Positions 42,608-51,663 of a stretch of 64,000 nucleotides of DNA are shown piece by piece. The DNA comes from Desulfobacteraceae bacterium (GTDB taxonomy: Bacteria > Desulfobacterota > Desulfobacteria > Desulfobacterales > SKZT01): the NCBI GenBank assembly GCA_011389745.1, contig JAABTQ010000015.1, positions 1-64,000 on the forward strand, read 5' to 3'. The notes beneath the pieces were generated by a model. That model was given only the letters and a program-made list of their open reading frames with translations. It made no database searches and was not told where the DNA came from. The position numbers and the translations under genes were made by a program. How positions within the stretch are numbered: position 1 is the first letter of the stretch; each line of letters starts with the position of its first letter.

Positions 42608-44659
42608 TTAATCTTTTTGCTGATATATCAAAGTAATTGTCACTGTCCGGTTCAGTGCCCGGTTTTCCGGTAACATATTGTCATAAAGAGGATCAAATGG
42701 GCCTACTCCGGAATATTGAATTACATGTGCTTTATCCCTTCCTAATTCCACCAGGAGTTGATCGTACACTGCTTTGGCCCGTCTCTCAGAAAGTTTGATA
42801 TTGTAATCTTCAGATCCGATGATATCCGTATGTCCCACAATATTCACGGCTACATCTTCTATAGTCCTTATCCGGTTGACGATATGGTTGACGATGACTG
42901 CGTTTCTTTCCTTGATATCTGAGCGATCAAAATCGAACAGAATTAATGCGTATTTTTCCTCAACCATGTATCCAAGGTTCTGGGCACGGAGTTGTTCCCG
43001 TCGGATAAAATTGATATTGACAGGGGTGCTTTCTATTTCAAAGGTTTTGCCATTGACATCCGTTACAGCGACCGTTGCATTCAAATGACCATATCCGGCA
43101 AGTTTTTCAGGAAGAAAGGCTTCTGATGAAAGAACTATATCTGACTGTATGGGACCGTCGCCGGATATCGTTTCAACGGGTCCTTCATCGCCAAGGAACT
43201 TTATCTCCCAGGAAACCAGCTCATATTCAGATTCTATTTGAGGAAGTATTCGAATTAAATCGGTGTCACTTCGTATATCGATATAGGTACTTCTGACCGG
43301 ATCGAGGATTTCGATATGGTCGGTGCGGATCTCGACCCGCTGGTTTTCTTCACGTCCCAGATCCAAACGGCTGGTGCTGGGAATTTCCGGAAGGTTTTTG
43401 GCGATAACTTCCATCCGTTCCGGACTGATGCCCCAAATATACTGGAAATATGCTCGTACTGATTCCGCTCGTGCTCTTGAAAGATCCGTGCGGTCTTTTT
43501 CCTCGCCGAAATCGGAATTGCACCCGATTATTCTGATAGTTGCATTCGTATTCTGACTCAGACGACTTCCGATAACGTTGAGCATATGGAGATATTTTTC
43601 CTCCCCACCACGAAGTGCATTTTCCGAAAATCCGGCAGTTTCTTTCTGCAGGTTAAAAAGCTTATAACGATCAGGAATTATACTTCTGCCCGTGTCAAAA
43701 TAGATATAGTTCAACATGGGCGAGGTTTCGATGGTGGTGACTTCTTCAATGTTGATTAGGCCTGGAACCATGGTAATATTTCCTGTCGGGGGAAAATAAT
43801 AAGACAGAACATAACGATGAATCATCTTGGATGATACTGCTTCGAAAATCGATGGCAACTCATCGGCCTCATATGCTTTCCAGGCCTCTCCGCCGTGGGA
43901 TTTGCTAAAGGAATTTAAAAAGCCGTCAAGTTGTTTTCCGGGCATGTAATCAATGGCATATGCCTCGAAATTAGAGATTCCTGCAGCCGCTCCCGTGACA
44001 ACCGGTGATTTGAATGCGCTGTTGATATCTTCGCCATCGGAAAAAATAATCATGAATTTGTTTGCTTCGGAAGGCATTTCCTGAACCTTTGATATGCCGG
44101 CCAGCATCGCTTCAAAAAGATAGGTTTTTTCTGTTAATCCCTGGTCAAAGCTGTTTTTCAAAAAGGCTCTTAATTCATCAACATTCGAGGATTGTTTCCA
44201 GTTGACATGGAGGTTTCGATTGCCAAAGGGCATGGTATTTCGATCCTGAAACACAATCAATGTGACATTGTCAATGGGACGAAGAATTTTGAAAACATTT
44301 TCCATGGCTGAAAGAACCGGCTGCACGGCATTGCGCATTTTCATGGAAAATGAATTATCGACAACCATTACAATATTAAGACTCACTTCCTGGCTTGTTG
44401 CGAGGGGGTCAAATGATAGAATCTGGGCCATTTTTTCGCCGCGGGAAACCGTGAAGTCATCTTTTGTCAGATTCAAAACAGGGTTACCATCGCGATCATA
44501 AGCCGAAATTAGAAGTTTGTTATTAGCAAGCTCTCTGAACTCAAGCTGAGCAACGGATTCCGGTCCGGTCAATTTCAGCGGACCTTCATCAGCCATGGCA
44601 CCTGATGCTAGAGTTAAAGCAATACATATGGCACCAATGAGCGTAATGATTCCTTTCAT
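42608..44659 (-). CDS. Secreted VWA-domain protein with two OmpA-like domains
   Basis: A 683-residue protein with a signal peptide (LIGAICIALTLASGAMA). A von Willebrand factor A domain (about 90-290) carries the MIDAS start VVDNSFSM and later FSDGEDINS. Two OmpA_C-like segments follow: residues about 320-450 (YIYFDTGRSIIPDRYKLF, DLSRARAESVRAYF, REENQRVEIR) and about 565-680 (ILFDFDRSDIKERN, VGHTDIIGSEDYN, LSERRAKAVYDQL, NRTVTITL). These would bind peptidoglycan. It may anchor a protein-interaction platform between wall and outer membrane. Single gene, with ATG 44659 after GAGGAGG. Confidence 0.85.
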   Translation of the reverse strand: MKGIITLIGAICIALTLASGAMADEGPLKLTGPESVAQLEFRELANNKLLISAYDRDGNPVLNLTKDDFTVSRGEKMAQILSFDPLATSQEVSLNIVMVVDNSFSMKMRNAVQPVLSAMENVFKILRPIDNVTLIVFQDRNTMPFGNRNLHVNWKQSSNVDELRAFLKNSFDQGLTEKTYLFEAMLAGISKVQEMPSEANKFMIIFSDGEDINSAFKSPVVTGAAAGISNFEAYAIDYMPGKQLDGFLNSFSKSHGGEAWKAYEADELPSIFEAVSSKMIHRYVLSYYFPPTGNITMVPGLINIEEVTTIETSPMLNYIYFDTGRSIIPDRYKLFNLQKETAGFSENALRGGEEKYLHMLNVIGSRLSQNTNATIRIIGCNSDFGEEKDRTDLSRARAESVRAYFQYIWGISPERMEVIAKNLPEIPSTSRLDLGREENQRVEIRTDHIEILDPVRSTYIDIRSDTDLIRILPQIESEYELVSWEIKFLGDEGPVETISGDGPIQSDIVLSSEAFLPEKLAGYGHLNATVAVTDVNGKTFEIESTPVNINFIRREQLRAQNLGYMVEEKYALILFDFDRSDIKERNAVIVNHIVNRIRTIEDVAVNIVGHTDIIGSEDYNIKLSERRAKAVYDQLLVELGRDKAHVIQYSGVGPFDPLYDNMLPENRALNRTVTITLIYQQKD

Positions 44660-44862
44660 TGTTCCTCCTCCGTTTAATTTTTAACAGGTTGAAATTGTTT
44701 TTATCTGTTGATTGGTGGATCTTAAAGTTTTTTTCCATCCATACACCTGTAAAACAATAGAATTATAATTTCAAAAAATAAGTCGTTTTTAGGCATAGTA
44801 AAGGATTTCGAGGATAAAATTTTCGACAAGATGTACTCTGCATAGCAGGCTGGGCGAAGTAA

Positions 44863-44891
44863 TTGACAAATAAATGGGAATTGTTTAATAA
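44863..44891 (+). promoter_or_regulatory. Near-consensus sigma70 promoter
   Basis: TTGACA (44863-44868) and TAATAA (44886-44891) are exactly 17 bp apart, close to the sigma70 consensus. It would start transcription about 35 bp before the ATG of the 105-residue gene at 44931. Confidence 0.75.
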
Positions 44892-44930
44892 GAAGCAATA
44901 TTAGCAAGATCTGCAATTAAGGAGTTTTAA

Positions 44931-45248
44931 ATGGCCAAGAAAACCGAAGAGGAAAATTACCAGAAATTTCTTAAAGGTGTATTTTGGATCAAGGGATGGA
45001 ATTCGAGAGTGAAAGAAATTCTTCAAACTGTTCCGGACGAAGACAGAGTTGAAATGAAAAAACTACTGGCTGAATTAGGAGAAAAAATCGGCAGGGAATG
45101 GGCCAAAGATTCCGGTATTCGTAAAATCGATTCGGAAATGTTAAAAATTTGGGCAAACCAGCTTAAGGAGGCTGTTGCCATTGGTCCGACACACCTGGTT
45201 AAAAAATTGAGAGAATTTGAACGTGATGTAGCAAAAATCATATCGTAA
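44931..45248 (+). CDS. Conserved-looking hypothetical protein, 105 residues
   Basis: ATG 44931 follows AAGGAG and a near-consensus promoter. The protein is helical, charged and has no membrane segment or cysteine: KFLKGVFWIKGWNSRVKEIL, KKLLAELGEKIGREWAKDS, KIWANQLKEAVAIGP, LREFERDVAKIIS. I do not recognise a family. It ends 19 bp before the convergent lytic transglycosylase. The strong promoter suggests steady high expression. A small cytoplasmic protein is the best description. Confidence 0.75.
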   Translation: MAKKTEEENYQKFLKGVFWIKGWNSRVKEILQTVPDEDRVEMKKLLAELGEKIGREWAKDSGIRKIDSEMLKIWANQLKEAVAIGPTHLVKKLREFERDVAKIIS

Positions 45249-45267
45249 AACTCTTAAGATTTAGTTT

Positions 45268-46044
45268 TCAAGCTTCATCCACATTATCGATATTGTTTTG
45301 GTTCCTTTTTATATCCTGACGAGCCTGTATGACATCTTGACTTTTATAAAAATCGTAATAGTGATAAACTTTGTAGACATAATAAACGGTGTCTTTGAAT
45401 GGGGGGACTCCATTATGTTTTTTTACATGCGCCGGTCCTGCATTATAAGCAGCTAAAGCTAATTTGATATCACCATTGAACTTGTCAATGAGTTTTTTCA
45501 AATACTTGGTACCACCCTGAATATTTTGCTCGGGATTAAAACTATTTGCAACACCTAAAGATTCCGCAGTGCTGGGCATGAGTTGCATGAGCCCTACTGC
45601 TCCCTTTGGTGAAACGGCACGTGGATTATAACTTGACTCGGCCATAATGACTGCTTTGACTATTGCGGGGTCAACATCGTGCTGTTTCGACGCCTTATTG
45701 ATTATGGGGTGGAAAATATGTTCCCCTTTTTTACCGTTAAACGGAGGAAATTTAAAGCGAGACCCCTTTATTTTAAAGTCTGTTTTTGAGGGTTTCTGAG
45801 AAGGTTCGCGTAATATCGATGGCTTTGGTCTGATTGAGGATAGTATGATGGTTTCATCGGAGTCCTGCCCCAAATTTTCCAAGTTCAAGCCTGGACTGGC
45901 TTGGGCCGAAACAGTCTGGGTTGGAATCATCGGGATCAGAAAAAACATCGAAGCCACATATAAAATAAGAATTAATGTCGCTGTTGCCAAATCAGCCGGC
46001 GGCAGGTTCTCATCAAATACACTTGCGGTTTTATTTTCGTCCAT
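45268..46044 (-). CDS. Lytic murein transglycosylase (SLT domain), membrane-anchored
   Basis: A 258-residue protein. An N-terminal helix (about 20-39, ATATLILILYVASMFFLIPM) anchors it, a linker follows, and the SLT domain occupies about 110-235: KAVIMAESSYNPRAVSPKGA with the likely catalytic Glu in AESSYNP, GLMQLMPSTAESLGV, NIQGGTKYLKKLI and LALAAYNAGPAHVKKHNGVP. It cleaves peptidoglycan glycan strands in the periplasm. The partner gene to the left is convergent with a 19-bp gap. Confidence 0.92.
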   Translation of the reverse strand: MDENKTASVFDENLPPADLATATLILILYVASMFFLIPMIPTQTVSAQASPGLNLENLGQDSDETIILSSIRPKPSILREPSQKPSKTDFKIKGSRFKFPPFNGKKGEHIFHPIINKASKQHDVDPAIVKAVIMAESSYNPRAVSPKGAVGLMQLMPSTAESLGVANSFNPEQNIQGGTKYLKKLIDKFNGDIKLALAAYNAGPAHVKKHNGVPPFKDTVYYVYKVYHYYDFYKSQDVIQARQDIKRNQNNIDNVDEA

Positions 46045-46436
46045 GATTTAATCTCCATGAAAACTTTTAAGAGTTTCATTTTATTAGAGGGTCATTGCGA
46101 AAACCGCTACAATATTACCTCAACATAGGCGGTAACAAATAATAAAATAAAACGGCTATTAAATCCGGAAATAGGATTATTTTCCACAAAGATTTTTGAC
46201 CCTATTGCAATTTGTTTTGAATGTCAAATCCATATTAAATTTATTTGATAAATCTAATTCATTGTTTGAATTTAAAAAATTAACCGGTAAAGCCTCGTTC
46301 ACAGAAAAATGATGATTAATATAATTAAAACTCAAATACGAAAAGTTAAACAAATATATACTGTTTTATTTAACTCAGACCACACCAAAATATGCACAAA
46401 ATACTAAGTTTTAATTTTCATGAAAGGAATATTCAA
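46045..46436. other. AT-rich intergenic gap
   Basis: About 390 bp between the divergent transglycosylase and msrA genes. It is very AT-rich and shows no coding frame, no convincing hairpin terminator and no clear repeat; GGGTCATTGCGA near 46089 is reminiscent of intergenic repeat ends but too short to call. It must hold both promoters. Confidence 0.5.
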
Positions 46437-47066
46437 ATGATCAATATTACCGTTTTATTTTTAACGATAACAATATCTGTGTTTTGCATTCTGAATATGG
46501 CTTATGCGGAACAAGGGAAAATAAACCCGGATTATTCAGACAGACTGGAAAAAGCAACTTTTGCAGGAGGGTGTTTTTGGTGCATGGAGCCTCCTTTTGA
46601 CAAGCTCAATGGTGTCATTTCCACCACTAGTGGGTATGCGGGAGGCAATGAAATAATGCCTACTTACGAGCAGGTTTCATCTGGCAGGACAGGACATTTT
46701 GAGGCGATTGAGATCGTTTATGATCCTGAGAAGGTCAGCTATGACAAACTGTTGGACGTATTTTGGAAAAATATTGATCCGACTCAGGAAAATGGCCAAT
46801 TTGCCGATATTGGAAAACAATACAGGACAGCAATATTTTTTCATGATGATAACCAGCGAAAGCTTGCTATAGCATCAAAGGAACAGCTTGATAAATCAGG
46901 TATATTTAAAAAACCTGTTGCCACGGAAATTTTGCCGGCCGGAAAATTTTACCCTGCAGAAGATTACCATCAGGATTACTACTTAAAAAATCCGGTTAGA
47001 TACAAGTACTATCGTTTCGGGTCCGGCCGGGACCATTTCCTTAACAAAATTTGGAACAATAAATGA
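46437..47066 (+). CDS. msrA: Peptide methionine sulfoxide reductase A, exported
   Basis: A 209-residue protein from ATG 46437, chosen because GAAAGGAAT is 7 bp upstream and the frame then opens with a signal peptide (INITVLFLTITISVFCILNM, AYA). The MsrA core follows: TFAGGCFWCMEPPF with the catalytic Cys in GCFWC, GYAGG, GRTGHFEAIEIVYDP, and YHQDYYLKNP. The exported location suggests repair of periplasmic proteins. It lies convergent to cysK across a repeat-like gap. Confidence 0.93.
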   Translation: MINITVLFLTITISVFCILNMAYAEQGKINPDYSDRLEKATFAGGCFWCMEPPFDKLNGVISTTSGYAGGNEIMPTYEQVSSGRTGHFEAIEIVYDPEKVSYDKLLDVFWKNIDPTQENGQFADIGKQYRTAIFFHDDNQRKLAIASKEQLDKSGIFKKPVATEILPAGKFYPAEDYHQDYYLKNPVRYKYYRFGSGRDHFLNKIWNNK

Positions 47067-47087
47067 CCGCCGATAAAAAACTAATAG

Positions 47088-47166
47088 CCGGACCGTGTGG
47101 GTGAAAACGAATGTTTCGTTGACCGATTTTTTCGAGCCGACTGATCAATGATATTCTTGGCCTCCT
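47088..47166. repeat. Interspersed-repeat-like segment between msrA and cysK
   Basis: GGACCGTGTGGGTGAAAACG followed by AATGTTTCGTTGACC and, further on, TTCTTGGCCTCCTAAAA resemble, in the same order, GACCGTGCCTGTGAAAACG, AAAGATTCTTCGTCGGCC and GGCCTCCTCAGAATG in the pyrF-glmM gap at 15390-15485. Both lie between convergent genes. Probably diverged copies of one intergenic repeat. Confidence 0.45.
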
Positions 47167-47178
47167 AAAAATTAAAGT

Positions 47179-48105
47179 TTAAAGAAACAATTCCGTACTG
47201 ATATAGCGTTCTCCGGTGCTGGGAAGAATCACCACGATTGTTTTGTTTTCGTATTCGTTACTTTTGGATTTTTGTAAAGCAGCCCATACAGCAGCGCCGG
47301 AAGATATGCCGCAAAGAATGCCCTCCATACTGGATAATGCCCTGGCTGTTTTAAATGCATCTTCGTTGGTCACCTGCACTACCTCATCGATAATGGATTG
47401 ATCCAGCACTTCCGGGATAAACCCGGCCCCGATTCCCTGAATTTTATGTGGTCCGGCCAGACCACCAGATAAAACAGGGGAATCTGCCGGTTCGACAGCA
47501 ATGGCTTTAAAAGTCGGTCTGCGTGATTTGATTATCTGGGAAACGCCTGTAATGGTACCGCCGGTACCAACACCCGCAACAAGCAAATCAACATTTCCTC
47601 CGGTGTCATTCCAGATTTCTTCGGCTGTTGTTTCCCGATGAATTTTAGGATTGGCAGGATTAGTAAATTGGTTGGGCATAAATATATCTTTACCTGAATT
47701 CAATATTTCAAAGGCCTTTTCAATGGCTCCCTTCATTCCCTTGGCCCCGGGAGTCAATACAAGGTCTGCACCAAGATGCTTTAACAACTTTTGTCTCTCT
47801 TTGCTCATGGTGTCGGGCATAGTAAGGCAGAGCCTGTATCCTTTGGCGGCACAAATAAACGCCATGGCAATTCCGGTGTTGCCGCTCGTAGGTTCCACAA
47901 TCAATGTGTGATCACCGATAGCACCTTCATCCTCGGCAGCCTGAATCATGGAAGCGGCAATACGATCCTTGACACTTCCCAAAGGATTGAAAAATTCGAG
48001 CTTGGCAAGAATTTTTGCCTTGGTACCTTTTGTAATACGGTTAAGACGAACCAAAGGGGTAAAACCGATTGTGGATTGTATATCTGAAAAAATTTTCACG
48101 GCCAT
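47179..48105 (-). CDS. cysK: Cysteine synthase A (O-acetylserine sulfhydrylase)
   Basis: A 308-residue PLP enzyme that makes cysteine from O-acetylserine and sulfide. The PLP lysine is Lys46 in [11 protein letters not shown]; the substrate loop is [13 protein letters not shown]; the PLP phosphate loop is [11 protein letters not shown]; and [10 protein letters not shown] follows. ATG 48105 follows GGAGAG. It is 55 bp after cysE in the same direction, forming a cysteine operon. In a sulfate reducer sulfide is abundant, which suits this route. Confidence 0.95.
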   Translation of the reverse strand: MAVKIFSDIQSTIGFTPLVRLNRITKGTKAKILAKLEFFNPLGSVKDRIAASMIQAAEDEGAIGDHTLIVEPTSGNTGIAMAFICAAKGYRLCLTMPDTMSKERQKLLKHLGADLVLTPGAKGMKGAIEKAFEILNSGKDIFMPNQFTNPANPKIHRETTAEEIWNDTGGNVDLLVAGVGTGGTITGVSQIIKSRRPTFKAIAVEPADSPVLSGGLAGPHKIQGIGAGFIPEVLDQSIIDEVVQVTNEDAFKTARALSSMEGILCGISSGAAVWAALQKSKSNEYENKTIVVILPSTGERYISTELFL

Positions 48106-48160
48106 CTCTCCTTAAAAAGTTCACGCAATCATAACCAATTGGAAAAATGAGGCGAATTGA

Positions 48161-49111
48161 TTATTTGTAAATCAAACGAGGTTTTTCCATGAACACTCGC
48201 GTATCCGGTGGGATGGATTCGGTGATCCAGACGTTTCCACCGATAACCGATCTTGCCCCGATGACCGTGTCACCACCAAGAATAGTAGCTCCCGAATAAA
48301 TAATAGCATCATCTTCAATAGTTGGATGGCGTTTTTTGCCCCGGAGTTGTATTACCGCATCTTTGGAAAGAGATAAAGCCCCAAGGGTTACTCCTTGATA
48401 AATGCGAACATTTTTACCGATGGTCGTTGTTTCTCCGATGACAACACCGGTTCCATGATCGATAACAAAGCTTTCGTCAATGTGGGCGCCGGGATGTATA
48501 TCAATTCCTGTCTTGCTGTGAGCATATTCCGTCATGATTCTCGGAAGCAAAGGGACCTCGAAATGATAGAGTTCGTGAGCTACTCTGTAAACTGTTATAG
48601 CATAAATCCCAGGGTAGCTGAAAATAATTTCATCATAGCTCTTGGCTGCAGGGTCTCCATCGAAAGCGGCCCGAACATCGGTTGCCAACATTTTTCGAAT
48701 CGAAGGAACGCTTTCCAGGACTTTCAGAGAAATCTCATGGCCTTTTTCGTTGCATTCCTGGCAGGAAAGCTCGTAACGAAAGCAGTCGTGACGAATGCTG
48801 CTGACAACCTGTTCTGCGAGCATGGTAAAAAGCTGTGTTACGCATTGACCCATATGAAACCTCAAATTTACAGGGTCTAGTTTTTCAAGGCTGAAATACC
48901 CCGGAAAAAGAATTTCCAAAAATTTGTTGATAATTTTAACAAGAGTATCTCTGGATGGTATTGGCTCATAATCCACATGGTTGTAGCATTCTTTATCACT
49001 ACAGTTTTCAATAATTTCTTGTGCAATTTTCGGCAGCCTGTCACGATATCCTGCCAAAATTTCAACATCTAACTTACACGAAGCATCTGTTGTCTGAGGT
49101 TGATCCTTCAT
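48161..49111 (-). CDS. cysE: Serine O-acetyltransferase
   Basis: A 316-residue acetyltransferase (EpsC/CysE class) making O-acetylserine. The C-terminal left-handed beta-helix shows DIHPGAHIDESFVIDHGTGV and VIGETTTIGKNVRIYQGVTL, then GKKRHPTIEDDAIIYSGATI and GGDTVIGARSVIGGNVWI. The N-terminal 180 residues are helical with several cysteines and are longer than in the short CysE form. ATG 49111. Upstream lies a good minus-strand promoter. It is translated ahead of cysK. Confidence 0.93.
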   Translation of the reverse strand: MKDQPQTTDASCKLDVEILAGYRDRLPKIAQEIIENCSDKECYNHVDYEPIPSRDTLVKIINKFLEILFPGYFSLEKLDPVNLRFHMGQCVTQLFTMLAEQVVSSIRHDCFRYELSCQECNEKGHEISLKVLESVPSIRKMLATDVRAAFDGDPAAKSYDEIIFSYPGIYAITVYRVAHELYHFEVPLLPRIMTEYAHSKTGIDIHPGAHIDESFVIDHGTGVVIGETTTIGKNVRIYQGVTLGALSLSKDAVIQLRGKKRHPTIEDDAIIYSGATILGGDTVIGARSVIGGNVWITESIPPDTRVFMEKPRLIYK

Positions 49112-49171
49112 AAATCCCCCACAAAAAATAAATTTAAGTTAAAGCAAAAACATCACAGAGGTAATGTAAAC

Positions 49172-49200
49172 AAAATAAGACATTGCGCTATAGCTGACAA
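49172..49200 (-). promoter_or_regulatory. Promoter of cysE-cysK
   Basis: On the minus strand TTGTCA (49200-49195) and TATTTT (49177-49172) are 17 bp apart, about 60 bp ahead of the cysE start. The rest of the 330-bp divergent gap with rrf2 holds a G+C-rich stretch (GGGTGACCTTCGGGCACGCG, 49219-49238) that can fold but has no recognised riboswitch pattern. Confidence 0.6.
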
Positions 49201-49356
49201 GGTCATCGGCAGTATTGGGTGGGTGACCTTCGGGCACGCGCCCTTAATCATTCTTATTTCAATAACAATCGAAATATTTCCGCAAATCCTGAATTTTTAT
49301 ATTTTGGATTGCAATAACTTTCTGGAATAATTAGGTAAAAAAATTTAAAAAAATGT

Positions 49357-49434
49357 TTGTCAAAACAAATTCTATATGATACTTTCTCGATCGAATTAGT
49401 CGGGATTGATTCCAGACAAAATAAGTCGAGAAAG
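49357..49434 (+). promoter_or_regulatory. rrf2-hmc promoter with inverted-repeat operator
   Basis: TTGTCA (49357-49362) and TACTTT (49380-49385) are 17 bp apart. The arm CTTTCTCGA (49382-49390) overlaps the -10 box and its exact complement TCGAGAAAG (49426-49434) lies just before the start codon of the Rrf2-type regulator. The 35-bp spacing makes either a looped pair of half-sites or an RNA hairpin possible. Autoregulation by the Rrf2 protein is inferred. Confidence 0.55.
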
Positions 49435-49442
49435 AATTGTAT

Positions 49443-49883
49443 ATGCTGGTAACCCAAAAAAATCAATATGCACTTCGTGCGATATTCGAGCTTGCAAAAT
49501 ACAAGGGACAAGGTCCTGTAAAAATTTATGAGATAGCCGAAGCGCAAAATATTCCCCTTCGATTTTTGGAAGTGATATTGAGCCGTTTGAAAAGGAGCGG
49601 AATAGTAGAATCAAAGCGCGGTTATACAGGTGGATATAAATTGATTCGGGATCCGATGGAAATAACCGTGGCGGACATTTTTCGATTTATGGATGAATCA
49701 TTGGGTCCTATCGAGTGCGTGGCTTGTGTGTCGGAAAAAAGCAACTGCCCTTACCAGGGTCAATGTGCCTTTTTCCCAATGTGGCAAAAGGTTCAGGATG
49801 CTATTCGGGATGTTTTTGATAAGACCACGATCCATGATTTGCTTGAAGTCGATAATAGCGAAGGAGTCCATTGTTGTATGTAA
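49443..49883 (+). CDS. rrf2: Rrf2-family transcriptional regulator
   Basis: A 146-residue protein starting at ATG 49443 (MLVTQKNQYALRAIFELAKY); TTG 49437 in frame is less likely. The winged helix matches Rrf2/IscR: IYEIAEAQNIPLRFLEVILS, LKRSGIVESKRGYTGGYKL. Three cysteines in the sensing region (IECVACVSEKSNCPYQGQC has four in total) are placed like the Fe-S ligands of IscR. Family knowledge: the founding Rrf2 gene sits in the hmc locus of Desulfovibrio vulgaris and represses hmc. Here it is 45 bp upstream of hmcA, rather than downstream of hmcF. It could also act on the divergent cysE-cysK operon. Confidence 0.9.
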   Translation: MLVTQKNQYALRAIFELAKYKGQGPVKIYEIAEAQNIPLRFLEVILSRLKRSGIVESKRGYTGGYKLIRDPMEITVADIFRFMDESLGPIECVACVSEKSNCPYQGQCAFFPMWQKVQDAIRDVFDKTTIHDLLEVDNSEGVHCCM

Positions 49884-49928
49884 GGGACTTTTTAACAAAC
49901 CACTCAATTTTGTGTTGAAAGGTAAAGG

Positions 49929-51614
49929 ATGAAGATTTCGGAGAAGGGAAAGTCGGTTATACGATGGACCTCATGCCTTGGGCTTTTAGCCGTTGTGGTG
50001 ATTTACGGAATGAGAGCCGAGGGTGTGACAGGTCCTTGGACGGAACCGGAGAACAAAAGACCCGATATGATAACCATTGATGCGATGAAGGTGTTTGGTG
50101 ATCTGGAAAGGCCGGGGGTTATTTTTTTGCATGATCGGCACACAGAGGCTTTATCCTCAAAGGGACAGGATTGCAGCGCCTGTCATTTAAAAGAAACCGA
50201 TACCCGTGGCCAGGAAAGGTTGTCGATCAAATATAAGCGACTGAAGGATACTAACAGAAATGAAGTGATGAGTATCTATCACAATAACTGTATCCAGTGT
50301 CATACGGAGGTGGCATCTGAAGGTGAAAAATCAGGGCCTTTGGTTTGTGGAGAGTGCCATCAGGAAAAACCTGACATCGTCTCCTCCGGTCAACCCATGG
50401 GAATGGACAAATCTCTTCATTTTCGTCATGTAAAAGCCCATGAAAATAAATGCGAGCAATGCCATCATGAATATGATGAGAAATCCAAAACACTCATTTA
50501 TGCCAAGGGGCGTGAGGGAACCTGCCGGTACTGTCATATGGAGGAAACCCAGGAAAACCGGATTTCCATGAGAAATGCTTCACATATTTCCTGTGTAGAC
50601 TGCCATCTTAAAACAAAGGCCAAAGAGTTGCCTTCAGGACCTGTCAATTGTCAGGGTTGCCATGACCTTTCAGCCAGGGAGAAAATCGAAGTTGTTAAGG
50701 ATATACCCCGGATGGAACGGGGCCAGCCTGATATCGTATTTGTCAAGCGTGAGCAACCCGATCCTTACACAGATCCGGAATTCAAAAAAGAAATCAGCGA
50801 AAATTTGATGGATCAGGTACCTTTTTCTCACGTGGCTCATGAAAACGCCAACGATACTTGCCGCGTTTGTCATCATGCCGGTATGGATTCTTGTGTGACA
50901 TGCCACAGCCTGAAAGGTTCCAAAGAAGGAAATTTTGTCAGACTGGAAACTTCCATGCACCAAATTGACAGTCAAATGAGTTGCCTTGGATGCCACGAGA
51001 CTATGAAAGAGGATAAAAATTGCTCGGGGTGCCATGAATTTATGCCTTCCGGGCTTAAAACGAAAGATCCCTCCACTTGTGTCAGTTGCCATATGAAGCC
51101 TCTGGCGGAGATTCCGGATTCAGTGCAACCGTTGGTTCTTGCAGAGAATGTGACGAATAATGAGCCGGTTGAAAATGGTTCTGTGCATATGTCCGATCCC
51201 CTCGCCAAAATGCTTCTTGAATCCAGAGTGCCGATAACGGCCACTTATGATGAAGAGGATATTCCTGAGAAAGTGATCATCAAAAAACTATCCAAAAAAT
51301 ATGAGCCGACAGAACTCCCCCATCGAAAGATTGTCAATACCTTAATGAAAAACATCCAGGACAGCAAAATCACACAGTATTATCATCAGGATCCGGGAAC
51401 GCTGTGCCAGGGATGTCATCACAACAGCCCAGTGTCAAAAAAGCCGCCTAGTTGTGAAAGTTGTCATGGGGCAGCCTTTGAAGGTGGCTATCCCTATAAG
51501 CCCGGATTGATGGCGGCCTATCATAACCAGTGTATGGGATGTCATGATCGAATGGGAATCGAAAAGCCGGCTACCAATGATTGCACAGGGTGTCATAAGG
51601 AGAAAAAGAAATAG
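49929..51614 (+). CDS. hmcA: HmcA, 16-haem high-molecular-weight cytochrome c
   Basis: A 561-residue exported protein with an N-terminal signal-type helix (about 12-28, RWTSCLGLLAVVVIYGM). Sixteen CxxCH sites can be counted, from CSACH near residue 77 to CTGCH near the end (CIQCH, CGECH, CEQCH, CRYCH, CVDCH, CQGCH, CRVCH, CVTCH, CLGCH, CSGCH, CVSCH, CQGCH, CESCH, CMGCH between). Sixteen is the number known for HmcA. It takes electrons from periplasmic hydrogenase and c3 cytochromes and feeds the membrane Hmc complex. First structural gene of hmcABCDEF. Confidence 0.95.
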   Translation: MKISEKGKSVIRWTSCLGLLAVVVIYGMRAEGVTGPWTEPENKRPDMITIDAMKVFGDLERPGVIFLHDRHTEALSSKGQDCSACHLKETDTRGQERLSIKYKRLKDTNRNEVMSIYHNNCIQCHTEVASEGEKSGPLVCGECHQEKPDIVSSGQPMGMDKSLHFRHVKAHENKCEQCHHEYDEKSKTLIYAKGREGTCRYCHMEETQENRISMRNASHISCVDCHLKTKAKELPSGPVNCQGCHDLSAREKIEVVKDIPRMERGQPDIVFVKREQPDPYTDPEFKKEISENLMDQVPFSHVAHENANDTCRVCHHAGMDSCVTCHSLKGSKEGNFVRLETSMHQIDSQMSCLGCHETMKEDKNCSGCHEFMPSGLKTKDPSTCVSCHMKPLAEIPDSVQPLVLAENVTNNEPVENGSVHMSDPLAKMLLESRVPITATYDEEDIPEKVIIKKLSKKYEPTELPHRKIVNTLMKNIQDSKITQYYHQDPGTLCQGCHHNSPVSKKPPSCESCHGAAFEGGYPYKPGLMAAYHNQCMGCHDRMGIEKPATNDCTGCHKEKKK

Positions 51615-51663
51615 GGTGATAATAATTATTTTAGTAAACTCAGATAAGTGTTGAGGTAGAATT

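Noticed and set aside
49112-49356. Riboswitch or T-box in the cysE leader
   Set aside because: A G+C-rich foldable stretch lies upstream of the predicted cysE promoter, not in its leader, and no T-box or SAM-type conserved sequence is seen.
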